Assembly: GCA_003439945.1 (NCBI GenBank)
Contig: QVRM01002429.1
Coordinates: 186,001 to 250,000 of the forward strand
Length of the DNA: 64,000 bases
Direction: 5' to 3'
Source of the DNA: Dermanyssus gallinae
Taxonomy: Eukaryota; Arthropoda; Arachnida; Mesostigmata; Dermanyssidae
The position numbers and the translations under genes are program-made. Shown here piece by piece: positions 33,364-46,339 of this stretch. Position 1 is the first letter of the stretch; each line of letters opens with the position of its first letter. The notes under the pieces are model-generated. The model did no database searches. It was not told where the DNA came from and saw only the letters and a list, made by a program, of their open reading frames with translations.

Positions 33364-34898
33364 TACAGTAAGGTCATAAGTATAAAATGCCGACGGCCAA
33401 ATGTTAAGATAAATATGTACTACATTGCCTAGATAAACTCTATAATATGCACTTATATCTGTTTACATTTTACGGATACCTTATAAAAGGGCTATGGAAA
33501 AGCCATCTTAGCTATGGTTTTGTTAAAGTTTCATTGGTTGAAGATGTAACCGGCTATCAGTTTTACACACACTGTCTTTCCCCGTATTCCTATGCTCTAA
33601 CGCAGCGGCCTCTTGCAAAGTTGAAGCCCAGTACGGAGCTACAGTACTTGTTGCACGCATTGAACTTGTGAGTATAAATATAAATATGATAAAGTTATAT
33701 GATTTATTAACACCCGGGCTGAGTAAGTGAGTCAAAATTATAAAGGTATGTTTTTTTCAAAAGGTGCATGGAACAGTGGCCGAAACATCCATCATATTAT
33801 ACAAGTTGTACGCGGGCAATTTTTCGATTCACATAAAAGGGCTCAATAAAGCAGGGCTTCTTCATTTAGAAATACGCTAAATGAACAGGTTGATACACTT
33901 AGTAAGATTTTATCCAGTTTCTCTGTTTAAACAGCAGATATGCAAGTTGAGCCATAATTATTGTGGGCTTCTTACCCAAACTCTTTTTGTGCGGAGAGGG
34001 AAAGAGAATCACACATCATAGAAACAGTGTGTGAGTGATTGTGAGTATCTGTCAAATGGATAATAGTGTAGCGCACAGAGCTGGCATTGTTTAGGAGCAG
34101 GAACGAGACCGTTCTTTTGCGTATATTGCAAATATGCTTAAATTTAATCGGAACGATGTAAAACGAGCTGTTGATAAGTTTCGTGAGATAGCGAGCTTCT
34201 GTGATTGCCATCTGATCGGTAGGCTGCGTCTGTACAGAGCTTCAAAAATCAATAGACAAATGCCAAGTTTACATATCAGAAGAAACCCTCGTCGGCCCGA
34301 AAAACCCAACAATTTAAATGTCACAAGTAAACCTCAGAAAAAAATTGTAAAAGAAGATGTCGGGATAGTATCGTATTGCCCTGTGCGAAGCAAAGAGCAT
34401 TTTCTACATATGTGTGCACTTCTATTGTGCAAATTTCAACCGTCAAAATAACCGAATCCTTGCCCGAAGCGCACAAAAAGCTAAGGAACGAGGAAGAGTG
34501 GCTAGCCCATGGCAACCACCAAAAATTTCAATGAGGTTTGTCGACACACCGCAAAACGAAACAGCGGTATTTGATCGTCAGATGACTAATTCAAAGCCAT
34601 TTTAAATCGATGGAAAGCCGATCGTGGATGTTTCAATGGAACGGCACGCTTGCCTACATGAGCAGAACCAACCGCCAGCAGTGGCGTAAAGCACAACTTT
34701 CTGTCTTTTTGGGCAAACCGGAGTGACCGCCGTGGAGACCGGACCTCAAACTCATTGATATTGCTGTGCAGGGGTTTTGGACACAATCGATTCCAAAATT
34801 TGGACAAACTTTTACGGCCCATTACGGGCAGTAGGATAAGCTTGACGTGTCCTGCCTAGAACTAACTATCGATCGGTCGTGTGTGCAAAAAAATGGTG

Positions 34899-35099
<201 letters not shown>

Positions 35100-38000
35100 A
35101 TCTAATAAAGTGAACTTCTGCGTCTGTTGTCGTTATTTCATAGTGAGCTTAAAGTTGTTATCGTGATTATGCCCTATCCTGTAGACTGAGTAGAGTATGA
35201 GTGGAAATATATTTTGGACACTGCAGCCTGAGGAGCCTACGTGACGTTTCATTTAATTAATTAATTGAGGCGCGAATTTGCAAAGGACGAATTCTATGTA
35301 CAGACTAGTATAGAAAACATGCGTGATTAGGTAAAACAGCGGCAAACGGTACGAATCGATCGCAGCAACGCGTCTACGACACACTAACTTTTTGTGGTGA
35401 CCGATTTCAAGGTCATGTAAAAATATAGTGTATCTCCAGATCCCGGGCATGAACAAATCGTACTATTGCGTTAGTATGTCTGTAAGTAAATTTGATTGCA
35501 CCGTGTTTAGCTTAATAGAAAATGAAAGCCGCCACACATTTATCATGTCCCGTATACTAGGTGGTATGTGGGTGGAGTAAGAAGATGTGAGCCATACTGT
35601 CAAAGGAATGCTTTTTATAAAAGTAGATGCAGTGAAACGTCTTAGTTTTAGAGTATAACCCAATCTTAAATAATTTGCAGTCAACTTCCTAATTAGAATA
35701 AATTCGAGAACATCGCATGGCATGTAGTATTACGAAACTGGTCGAAAGTTTTCGGAATTAAACTTTCAAGGCTTTTCTGTGAACAGTGGTGTTTAAATTT
35801 AGTATACTACAACTTGTTTAAGACGCACACACCCACATACGAGAAGCGAAATTGCGCTGGGGTAAAACAAAATAAAAGTTCGTTTTTGTCCGCTAACGGG
35901 AAAACAAAACCAAGAGTAAATTCTACTGAAGTGCATGAGTAGGAGATTTCATCAGATCTAATCAAGCCTTTATCAATGCAAAATTCAGAGACTCAGATTT
36001 TGGGAAAGTAATAATTTCGTTTTGGTACGAGCTGGTGTAGGTTTAATCTGCTGGAGAGTATGTCGCAGCAGTATCAGTGACTAGTATAAAAGAAAATTCA
36101 GGATTCATTCATCCCTTGAGCCGCATGCTTGCGTAACGTTTCTTGGAGGAATGGCGTTTTCACAATGTTTACAATGTCGTAAAAATAGTAATTAAACAAG
36201 TATCTCGTGGCACAGAACATTTAGAACACTGCTTGAGTTGTAATTATTTTTTCAATGAAAATTTACATAGTTTCGCACATTTGCACAAACTCATATTTCT
36301 GCATTGTTTACATCTGCCAAAAACAGTATCGAATTCCCTAAGGAGTGACGGAATATCGAGTCTCGATTTGGACATGGTACGGAGCCATCAAGTCTTCCTC
36401 GCGAGCTAATGTGTAAGGCGACATGAGGAAACCGTATGACCGTAAATGATTTTATGCAGGCCTTGATGTTTCCTATGTGACGAAAGAAGCCAGTGAGCGG
36501 CGTATAATCATACGCCAGACACAAAAAATAGCCAACGGTTTTGATTTTCATGCCGTTTACGTTAGGTCAATACACAAAGAATGCAGGCCAATTGATTGGG
36601 TCAAGTAGTACACACGAGTAGGCAAACTAATAAAATGTGATCGACCAATTTTGATGCAACAGGCTCAACCAGCACGTTCTTCCCACGAGCCCACGCAGAT
36701 GTTCGTAGTGGGGAGAAGCAAGGCGCTAAAAAGAAATACCCTCATGACAAGCTGAAGTTAGCACTGGCTACTCCTGAAATCCTCCTCTCATAGTAAGGAG
36801 ACCGCAACCCCCCCACGCTACGAGCAATTGGTTCTCTACAACTCAGCAACCGGCGAACCATGTTTCATATACTAGAGCAACGTCGATATAATGGAAGAAA
36901 CAGTAGTACTTTCGTAATGAATCTATAGTAAAAAGTTTCTTGACGAATCGGGAATTCAAGCTGAGACATCTTTCGTTTAAACTCGGGTTGCTGAGTGAAA
37001 TAGTATGCTAGTAAGATCAGCAGAGCGACAGAAAGATTAACTACATGAAGAGGAGTTTCGTTTGCAGCTGGAACCTTTTTTTTTCTGGGAGGTTTCGGGA
37101 ATGCATGATGCACATGCGGTATTGGTAGCCTGCGTGACTAGTGTGGGACTCACATACCCACTAAACCTGGATTCCTTGCCATCCTTCCAGACTCGGTACT
37201 ACTATGGCATTACATTGAAGCCATGAGAGAGGCATCTCTGTCGTTCTCCTCTACTCATCTCAATCTCTCTCCGTCATCCCGCATGTCTACCCTCGGTTGG
37301 ATGGAGGGTTCCTGCCATCTGGAACCTACTATGGACTAAAGCAGACCAGTCGATTGCGGTGAATAACACTTAGCGTGCCCCACCGTTCTAATTCCGAGTG
37401 AGCAGAAGCGAATTTAGTCAGCGAGTCGGACACTGTTGTGGCTAACAATGAAGAGTACTTTGAGTGAAAAAAATCCAATTTCATTCTGTCCTTGTCAGAA
37501 TATTGAAATCACATTTGACAGAAGCCAAAAAATGTTTTTATGAGCTCTTTACACAAAAGGCACACACTTGTTAGCACGTCAAGTAATAAATGAGACAACA
37601 CACTCGTATATATAAACGCAAGCAAAGTAGTCTATTCGTATCAGCATATTCCCTCCTTCATTTACAGGGCAGATGTGTAGTGAGTCATCCAGTGTTTATG
37701 GAAACGCAGCTCCAGGTTTTAGGGAAGCGGCATGCAAGTATGTTTGACTAGATTTCAGAGATACTGAGGGCACTGTAAACGTTCCTTGCGCTGATATAGG
37801 TGCTCTTCCAAGGGGACGGGGTTCAGTTTATCCTAGTTTTGCACTACGCTTTCGCCTTATGTTTGTGAATTTGTTTTTACACGTCGTGGCTTACCAGAGA
37901 TTCTGACAGCAAATCGAACTGGTTTAGAGAGGCGGCGTAACATACTGGAGCCAGATCTATCGCAACATTTGAGCCGAGGCCACCCTATCTGATAGGTCAT

Positions 38001-38210
38001 CTTGCCCTCTTTCATATCTCGCCGTTCAGCCTGATGTTCAACCTCACTCATGATCGTTCTGGTGGAATGATATGCTTTAAGTTCATCTAGATAGAGGTTT
38101 GTCGGTGCACTACGAACTATGTAGTTTTAGCGCGACGATCCCAGGCCCTTGTCTCCACAGCCATATTAACACTTGTGGATGCATTTCCTTGAGTTAAGGT
38201 GTTATGCCTT
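35100..38210. other. About 3 kb without a recognisable gene
   Basis: Mostly AT-rich, with many short frames lacking motifs. The part at 37130-37340 is less AT-rich and has CTCTC-rich stretches but no domain. A LINE of the YLDD family lies just to the right on the minus strand, and 37857-38050 may be its decayed 3' part, without firm support. Confidence 0.4.
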
Positions 38211-38760
38211 CTAGCTTTTTGGTCGTTTAGTACCTAATGGATCTGCTTTCTGCCTAATAGAAGTTTTAGTAGATCCATATTGCTTTTGTCTAAATTCTTT
38301 GCTAAAGGCAGAATCTCCAAAATCGTGCGTATTGCATGTGATCTTTCTGCTTGAGATCTTCTGAAAGCAGTAACTTCGCATTTTTTCTGTGTTAAGAGAT
38401 ACGCCTCCTCGTTGTTGAACTTCCTTAATGTCCGGCGCTACGATATCTGCCGGTCCTCCGAGTGTTCCCACCATCTAGGTACCAAACATTAAACAAGCTT
38501 CGCATTTGAGCAACTAGGCCTGATAGAGAATCAAATCCCTTCAGATTGTATTGAGTGCATTGCAGAAGTCTACCTTAACGCACGCAGGTTCTTCTCTTTC
38601 ATCGTAAGCTCGGGCGGCGTGAACTGCCGCTTCCGCTCCGCCCTTAACTGCTACACCGGCCTGTTGTTTGTGCGTTTGGGTCAGGATTGGCAAGTGGTCA
38701 TCGCTGTTCGGTGCAGGATTGAATGACAAGTCACGTGGGAAGTCCGCCGAAGTCTGGTTT
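38211..38760 (-). pseudogene. YLDD-family LINE RT, second degraded copy
   Basis: On the minus strand, from 38729 down, AVKGGAEAAVHAARAY and ACVKVDFCNALNTI are the pre-palm helix and palm motif A (K-V-D-F-x-N-A). Near 38490-38470 the active-site box reads NVWYLDGGTLGG, so the second catalytic Asp is replaced by Gly. VSLNTEKMRSY follows, matching the LNPEKCEV motif. The stretch between motif A and the active site is too short to hold a QG motif, so a deletion has occurred. It is clearly the same family as 13300-14180. Confidence 0.65.
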
Positions 38761-38769
38761 GTTTTTTAG

Positions 38770-39735
38770 TCTGTTCTTTTATAGGTGCGTGCGGAAGAAT
38801 TTGGACTATGAAATCGTGCCGTGTGTGGTCGTGGGCTATGCAGCGTGTTTAAAACTCGTCCACGCACATTAGCTCTAGGTATGGGTAGATTTGTTCACGC
38901 GCGAATTCGATGTATTTCCAGGTTGTCTACGCTTTTGGAATAACGTGAAGGTTTTAGTAAATCTAGTTGACTGGATTTTTTTGGCGTTTCAGTGCCCGCG
39001 TTTAGGTGGATAAAAGCCAAGCTAATGGGACTAGGCCTAACGTTATCTGAAAGTTGGCATGCGTTGACAATTTGCGTGCGGTTTTGATTAATATAATTTG
39101 CACAATGCACTTGCAGAAATAGGTTGTACGAACACCAAGATGATGAGAAAAGTAGTGAAAAGAGATCTTAGATTAGCATCGAGAAGGTTGATAACAACGG
39201 TGTGAGAACCTCAATGGGTTTTTAGGGGATACAATTCTTAAAACTTTTGTGGTGTGCTTCAAAAATGTGATTATGTGGAGTCAAGTCCCTTTAACTTGTG
39301 AGTGGCAGATGTGCGCGATGATTTCGATGAGAGGGGCTTGCAAAGAGTACTCGTACCAAACTTCTTTACGGTGCAAATCTGTTTCTTGGGGAGGGAGGTT
39401 AATCGGTAGATTTACTCAAACGCCGGGGCCAAACGAGGTCTCCACGATCAGTGATCTCACCACAGCAGCATAGGTAGGTAAGGAAGGTATGAATGATAGT
39501 AGTAGTAAGATCACTAGCTAAAGTTAAACGGTCTAAACTCATTTAAGCGATGAACTTTCTGGACGGCTACTTACCGCCATGACTAAGATAAACATCGGGG
39601 AAGTTCACAGCCAAGTACGACGATCGACAATATGGCCAAAAAATGGGCACGAGGTTTTCGCGAATAATGGTGTACGCAATGGATAAATACATTGATATAT
39701 TAAACTAATTATATATATTTTTTAATTATTTAATA
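38770..39735. other. No recognisable feature
   Basis: AT-rich sequence with only chance-length frames on either strand. Confidence 0.35.
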
Positions 39736-39739
39736 GCCT

Positions 39740-41320
39740 TATATTCAAATAAACCCAATATCCCTGACAATCAGCATAATCGGACGCTTAAGCATTTCAG
39801 CATCAATTCTTACATAGCGATTGTGTCGTATCTGCACTACGGATAGGATGCTACAACGGGTTGCAGCGCTGGCGTGAGCGTAACAAATTGGCTGTTTACA
39901 GTAAATATCGCAGTTTTCCTCCGCTGGCTCTAGTTCCTTCCCCTCCGCCCCCCTTTCCGGCGTGCTCATGGCTGTCTGTTTGGGCGCTTCGCCGGCGGCC
40001 CAAGTTTTCCACCGGTCATTTCGCGGTATGACAAGACTGAACACGGCTGTCGTTCAGCATAACGTATTTGCTTCGTTCAGAGATCGCCTTTGGCGGCCTG
40101 TCGAGTGCGGCGGCGTACGCACGCATACCGACCGGGCAAGCTGACAGAGGGTGGTGGTCATCGGCGACGATGGCGACAGCCACGTCAAGTTTGTCTCGAC
40201 GCGCACTTACTTCTTGAGCATCCGCTTGACGCGTGCAATTAACCCGGCGCTCTCCCGCTCACCCTGCGCCTTCTGCCCCTTTGCCTTCTCACCCGTGCCC
40301 CCGCGCTCCCGTCCATCCGTCTGTTCACTGGATACGCGAGCTGCAAACCGCCGCTTTTGGTCACCATCGACGACAACGACGACGACATCATCGCCATGCG
40401 GCCGCTGCCACTGCCACCAACGCCGCCATTATGGTCATCGCTACTGCGATGTTCTCCACTGTTATAATTAGCGGCCCGCCCCTCCTCTGCGTGTGCTGCC
40501 GTTTCCACCACGACCATTCCCGCCACCCACGCCCCACCATCATCGCGTTCTCTTTCCTCTCCTCCTCCTCCTCATTCGCCCCCCCCCCCCCCCCCCCGAA
40601 GCAAGCGCGCCGACGCGGGCAGGGACCACGGCATCACGGCGCGACCACCACTGCCGCCTCCGGGGTCTCCCCAATGTGTCGTCCCCCCAAGGACGCGCAG
40701 GTATGCAAAGCAAGCGGTCACCCGGTGGACTCTCGAGACGCGCATATACATATATGTATAATGCAGCCGACGGCGGTATTGCCAGGCACTAATGCGCCCA
40801 AGGCCTCCTCGTTCCGGTCCCTATTCCTCTGCTGCTGCTGCAACCGCCAACAGACGCAGCTACCGTCTGGTGTATAAAGAATCTAGGGGCAGGGGATGAA
40901 CATTCAGCTGGTTTTGCCGGCCGTCGTTTGGCGATATGCACCGCAACCGGCAGGAGGGGGGAGTGAACGGAACAGCGAACATGGCTCTTGGCAACCGATA
41001 ATGACTTCAATGGAGAACCCCAACGGAAGAAAAAACATGAGAGAAAGATCGACATAGAGACAGAGAGGGAGACAGAACGGGGGCAAACGCGAACGAGAGC
41101 GAGCGTGATTGTTAGAAGTGGCCGATGCAGTGGATGAAGCCTTAGTAATCATCATATGATGGCCAAAAAACCCTTCGGGAATGTATCGCTTAGGCCCCTC
41201 ACGGTCACTAGCAGATAAATGACCCAGAAGAAAAATCCTATCACCGATAGCTGGTACAATAATGCCAAGGGCCGCTGTTGCCACCGCTTTTACCTTACGT
41301 CGGCACACTGTGTACAACCA
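39740..41320. other. GC-rich, CpG-dense low-complexity island
   Basis: GC content and CpG density rise sharply here. The sequence includes CGACGACGACAACG-like and CCTCCTCCT runs, a run of about 19 C (40579-40597) and CTGCTGCTG. Open frames of up to 214 codons exist in overlapping forward and reverse frames, but their translations are Pro/Arg/His/Ala-rich low complexity without a domain, which is expected from composition alone. It may be a promoter or 5' exon of an unseen gene. TATAAAG occurs at about 40874, but there is no evidence it is used. Confidence 0.4.
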
Positions 41321-41329
41321 CTACTTCAT

Positions 41330-43550
41330 GTTTGCGAGAGGCAAAGGCCTGTATTTTGCGCACGACACAACCAAAGTGAAGTTTAATGATTATTTGCTTT
41401 AATAATTGCGAGTATTACTTTCATTGTTGCTTCTGCTGCTCGTTGCCGGTGTTGTTGCATCACGCGTGTAAGGTCACCGGGAGATGACGAAACAGCAGTT
41501 CCCACTGAGAAAAAAACGAAGTGCGCAAGCTTATGAAGCCACTCACAGGGCACTCGAATGGGGGTTTTTTGACAACCAAGATTTGTCGGTCTAATGATAT
41601 CTTCCGGTTTAATTACACACGTATTTCCAAACGTGCCCAAAACAATAGTTGTTTTTCCCAGCGAGGATTATAAGCTCAGCAAGAGCCTTTATAGAACTTA
41701 CGTGGGTCTAATTTCACTTTAAGACACTCATATTCGTGGCTGAGGAAAACGTAAGAGCAGCTCTACTTCACGTCCGAAATCGTTCTATCTTTCAGTATAG
41801 CCTGTACTGAATTGACCATAGGTGTCATAAGAAATGTATCGGTTTACGTGCCAGGCAATACAGCGGCCGCTTAACAATAACTTTTTGAAGCTTGTCTTAG
41901 GGCTGCTTGGAAACCAGGGCTACACTAGTCGGGGGCAGTATTTACTTATTTAGAGTCCTAAAAGTGTAGGAGCATTAAATAAATCACTATTCCAGCAAAA
42001 AAGGGCAACATACAAATTGTTGGAGAGTCTCCTCGCGCGACGTTTAAACCCATACGTCGTCTTCAACGAGGCACTGCGAATTATTTTGATTTCACGCAGA
42101 ACGTACCACACTGTTAGCCTGCTCAAACTGTCTATGGCACGCTCCATAGCGTCTGTACTGCATTAAATTCGGGTTAGTATGCTTAAGTGATGGACGAGCT
42201 GGCAAAATTTGGAAATTTTGTGAGAGGACTTGCTAAGAGATATACTTCAAATAAACAGCATAATAATTGGCAGTGGCGTATCGGTTTGCACCGGGTGATA
42301 GTCTCAGCCAGCTTCTAATTTTGTTCCTGGACTCCCAAGTCGAAGAATGCGTAAGCATTCGGCCGTACAGGTAATCGTGTATGATCATTTGTTCGTGATA
42401 AATGCAGCTGATTTCACTTTTAACAAGTTTGTGCAATTCTAGCATCTTTCGATTTAAACGTAATAAATGAACGCTCAAAAGACAGACGCATTTATAGCTT
42501 AGAATGTACCGGACAAAGTTATCTGCAGCTCACGTAGTCCTTCTGGACAAACTAGAACGCGTCTATTGTAAAAAAGGCCTCAGTGCTTCTACTTATAAAA
42601 GATTAGGTTACATGCCGGCGGACACGCCTTTATTGTTTATAGATGTTCTTTAACTCTATATGTTCTGTTTGAGACGTTCTCGTGTGTGCAGTTGAAGTAT
42701 GAAGACCAGATTGCGTATATGAATCACAAGTTTCTCAATATGAAAGCATAGCTTAATGTAGAATTAAAAAATCTGTATAAAACAAACAGCCAGTTTGCGA
42801 TTAAATATGCAATCTACGATTTGCATCGGCATCACCAAAATGGAGATGTGTCAGTAAATATTTTTGCGTAGCGTGCGCTCGCTAACTTGAATGTTGTTGT
42901 AATATTATTTAATCGATGACAAGACCAGTGACACTTTTCACTAGTTAAGAGTTGTTTTAAAAAATTGTGCAAAGCACATGTATATATGATATAATGCAGA
43001 TATTGCAGCCTTATTTAAAGCTAGCACAAATATAAATGCAATTACTACAATCAATCTATCTTCAAATATGGGCTAGTTTAGGCTGGGCGAAGAGATAAGC
43101 CAGAAACACAACAGGTTTGTGCAGATTCCCAGCACTTCCTGCAGGAACCGGTTGCCTTCTAGCAGCAGAAAGCCGACGTGATTCTGTCTTAATCAGATGG
43201 TTGCGAATGGTTACTGACAAGCAGACCTTTCTGCTACACAAGAACAACCATTGCATCTCATTTTGGCAGGTGGAAATGGCCATATCAAATAACATTTCTT
43301 CTCTATAGGAAACGAAGAACTATTGTTTGGGTCTCTGAAGACTCACAGAATTTGGACGTCTGCAAAGAAAGCAGAAACTAGGCTACGCGTGCACTAGTCT
43401 GTGCAGGCATCGCCTGCTGCCAAGCACAAAGACATGAGACTAACAGGAAAGCACAATTGGATATTAAATTGGTCTAAGGTAAACCCGCACGGATTTAGTT
43501 TTCCTCCATTGCTTCTCTTCGCCTGCTTTTTTTGCGTAACTTCCTATCTA
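41330..43550. other. No recognisable feature
   Basis: AT-rich sequence with no coding signature. Short frames such as minus 41383-41640 and minus 42233-42478 show no known motif. Confidence 0.4.
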
Positions 43551-43553
43551 TAG

Positions 43554-43600
43554 GCTAGCGGAGATTAATCTCCGCTAGCAGCCGGCTGGCAAGCAGCCGG
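43554..43600. repeat. 26-bp perfect palindrome followed by a GC-rich stem-loop
   Basis: 43554-43579 is a perfect 26-bp palindrome with half-site GCTAGCGGAGATT. It is followed at 43582-43600 by CCGGCTG-GCAAG-CAGCCGG, a 7-bp stem with a 5-base loop. AGCCGCGGCT, another palindrome, lies just after at about 43606. Confidence 0.85.
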
Positions 43601-43609
43601 ACAAAAAGC

Positions 43610-44790
43610 CGCGGCTGCCGCTACCTTCGGGCAACAAGTGGCCGGCGTCCTCTGACGCAACGGATCAGATTCACTCACACACATTATAGACACTCACGCA
43701 GTAGGGGAAGATCAATGCCTCTAGCGGATACTAATCTCTGCAATAAACTGCCTACGTTAACATGTATAATAGGGGCGTATGCAAATCTGGACGGCGCTCA
43801 ACAAGGCCAGTAGAGCTAAACGGGCACACTTATTGATGCACACTCACGGGTATCAGTGCATACCTGACATAGTTGCCCTGTAAGGGTGCACGGAATTTAT
43901 TACTATTATTATTATTGGGGGAATTATAAAAAAGTACATCAGTTACAATTAGTGGTTCTTCCACATCACCGGATCTTCTCTCATCTTGCGAGTTCAGCTA
44001 ATTTGACTGATTGAACTGCTGGACATGATGCGGCGTGGTATCTATTCCAATGACCTAAGTATCTCGCGCACCTATAACACTCCTTGGGATCCTTGCCGCT
44101 TCATTGAGAAAAACCGAATTCTATCTAATAACTGTAGATGTGCATCTCCTAATTTCTTCCATATAAGTGATATACTGAGTGTTGCTATTTGTTCTACTTT
44201 AATCTTGAAAAGGACGAACGCTATATGTACTGACAACAGTTGTACGGAATGTATCCACATATTCAAGGTTTTACAACCAAAAAATACCTAAATTTTGAAT
44301 TACCTACTTAAGTTTCAGTGGACAAAGAACACACTTAGAGGACTTTCGCATTCTAATAAACAGGGCTAGCCAATTACAAGGAAGGAGGTCCCGGCAAGTG
44401 AAGGCAGAAAAAAAAGCTGAAGAAGTGCGCCATTGTAAAGTAGATCACTTAAAAGTGGAAAAATGTAAACGGCTGAGATACTTAACCTAATCTTGCATTT
44501 TAAAAACAGTCGCCACTGAACGCCGCCATTAACGCGAAGCCTTGGATTGTGCCGACCGTCGGGACCTGTGGTGCAACATCCGGCCGGCACCCGCACCGGT
44601 CGAATACTCCTCTGTCATTGCCTTAACTTCTACTGTGGACGCGTCTAACCGACTTTCATTCTTGGGTGAACAAGAGGAGATCTCAGCTCCCTGGTTAAAA
44701 GATTCAAGTCAATTATGGATGTAGCGTTTAATGACGCTTTCAACCATCAAACACTTCCACTCCACTATTAGCGCAATACAGGGGATTCAA
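43610..44790. other. No recognisable gene
   Basis: Mixed-composition sequence. An ATT repeat of about five units lies near 43900. Nothing else is recognisable. Confidence 0.35.
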
Positions 44791-44919
44791 TCGAAGACCA
44801 ATGTCGACTGCGAGGCTTCGTTAAGAACATGCAACTCTCACTGAGTTGCTCTACTTGACGCTAAATATAATCGTAACACACCTTTAATTATCAAATCAAA
44901 CCTTCTGTAGAAGAAACAC

Positions 44920-45230
44920 TTTGTCCTAGCTCTGCAAGTTAATATAAAACTATGCGCATAACCGGGCAATAGAACCTCATAAAGCTACGTTCAGAATAAC
45001 TGCAGGGGTGCCGCAAAGGGCTTCATGTTATGGACTTGGCGTGCTTTAGATGAGAGATCTCCCCATGGGCCGCGTGTGCTCATATACATTAAATCGAGCG
45101 CTACGACGCCAGACTGCATTCTTAACATCATAACTTTGAAGATAATAGAGTTCGTCGCTGACTGTTACAAGCGGGTAGAACATACCTTAGGTAGAGACGA
45201 CGACAGTCATTTTATTGATCGTTAATTATC
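44920..45230 (+). pseudogene. Possible LINE RT relic
   Basis: The + strand reads FRITAGVPQRASCYGLGVL near 44990-45045, which resembles the RT motif V-x-x-GVPQGS-LGPLL with the glycine changed to arginine. A stop and then DLPMG follow. No active-site box could be found, so the assignment rests on one motif. Confidence 0.3.
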
Positions 45231-45379
45231 CCACCGGACCCGGCAGAACGGTCCACCAGGAAAGAGTCTGCGTGTAGCAGTTGGTGCAGCATGGCTATAT
45301 ATTCAGCTTTGCATACGATTATTGGCCCTATTTTATTTTATTTAAATGCACCCTGTTTGGGTATGTAAATACGAACATA

Positions 45380-45643
45380 TTATGTATGACAAACATGGTA
45401 AAAATGGTTTATGAGTATTCTCGCTGGAGCTGAGAAAGCGACACGATTCAGTACAATTGGGTAAGTGATACAGGAGACATGGACCGCCACAACAACGGCA
45501 TTTGCAGTCCTCTTTGGATTCATGAAACCCAGCAGACCGCCATAGTAGATGCTGAAATCCGTGAACACTGTAGCCAGTAGTGAGGTGACCACATGGGCGG
45601 AGAGGCTTCTTCCAGGCCTGGTTAGTCTTGCATTTGAATGCAA
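45380..45643 (-). other. Unassigned hydrophobic open frame
   Basis: An 87-codon minus-strand frame with alternating hydrophobic segments (VVTSLLATVFTDFSIYYGGLLG and, further on, ANAVVVAVHVSCITYPIV) could be part of a membrane protein exon. An AG acceptor-like site precedes it (CTAACCAG). I recognise no family. The overlapping frame at 45342-45704 is also open and cysteine-rich, so chance is a real possibility. Confidence 0.2.
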
Positions 45644-46339
45644 GTTTAACTGGTGATAGATAAAATTTTCTGGGAATTAGAGACCTTTTTTTGAGCATGC
45701 TCATGCCGAAACATTTCCAGATCAGCTGTCTGCGGTAAATTAAAGCGGTCTACGAGTTCATCACTAAATTATATTAAGCCCGCGAGCATGTATCTGTTGC
45801 GCGAGCAGGTGCAGTTTGTACAAACCTTTTCCATCTCGGTACTTTTTCACAACATTTTTCACAACATGTAGCTGAGTGTTGTAGAAGAAGACTTATTGCG
45901 GCAGCTAATGTCAGAAACCCAACACAGTTGTCCGTTCAGACGATCATGACTTTATTCACGCTCAAAGTGGCATCCGTGGCTGCTGACGGTATCCAAGTGA
46001 CATGGAAACATCTTAGCACTTCTCATTTATAACAGTTGGATAGGGTGAAACAAGCTTTCTTAAAGTGAGTACTTAGCCTTCCGACAAATTCGCGCAACAG
46101 ATTGGCCCTATTGGACGAAGCGCTTATTAAATCTTACTGCGTATTAATTCGTCCAACCACTTTGCGTTCTAAGATTGTCTTCCTTATGCTGATACTGGCT
46201 TTTATTTGTTTTCTTGTTAACGTAAGAACAATAGTTAGTTCTTTCGAAATCGCATCGTATAAATTTTTTTTTTCCCGTAGCTAATCACGGGCTAACCCAG
46301 AGTTAATCTGGGCAGGGATATCCACTGCTCTCTGCATTG

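Larger units (their letters stand above)
31395..34810 (+). repeat. Tandem segmental duplication, unit 2 (contains GDH exon 2B)
   Basis: Second unit, in direct orientation and about 3.4 kb long. It begins at CAAACAGAC and ends at AAAATTTGGACAA. Its intronic part before exon 2B is only about 425 bp because it lacks the extra 780 bp of unit 1. Confidence 0.85.

Noticed and set aside
40233..40877. A 214-codon Pro/His/Arg/Ala-rich frame
   Set aside because: Open because of high GC and low stop density; overlapping frames on both strands are equally open and none has a domain.
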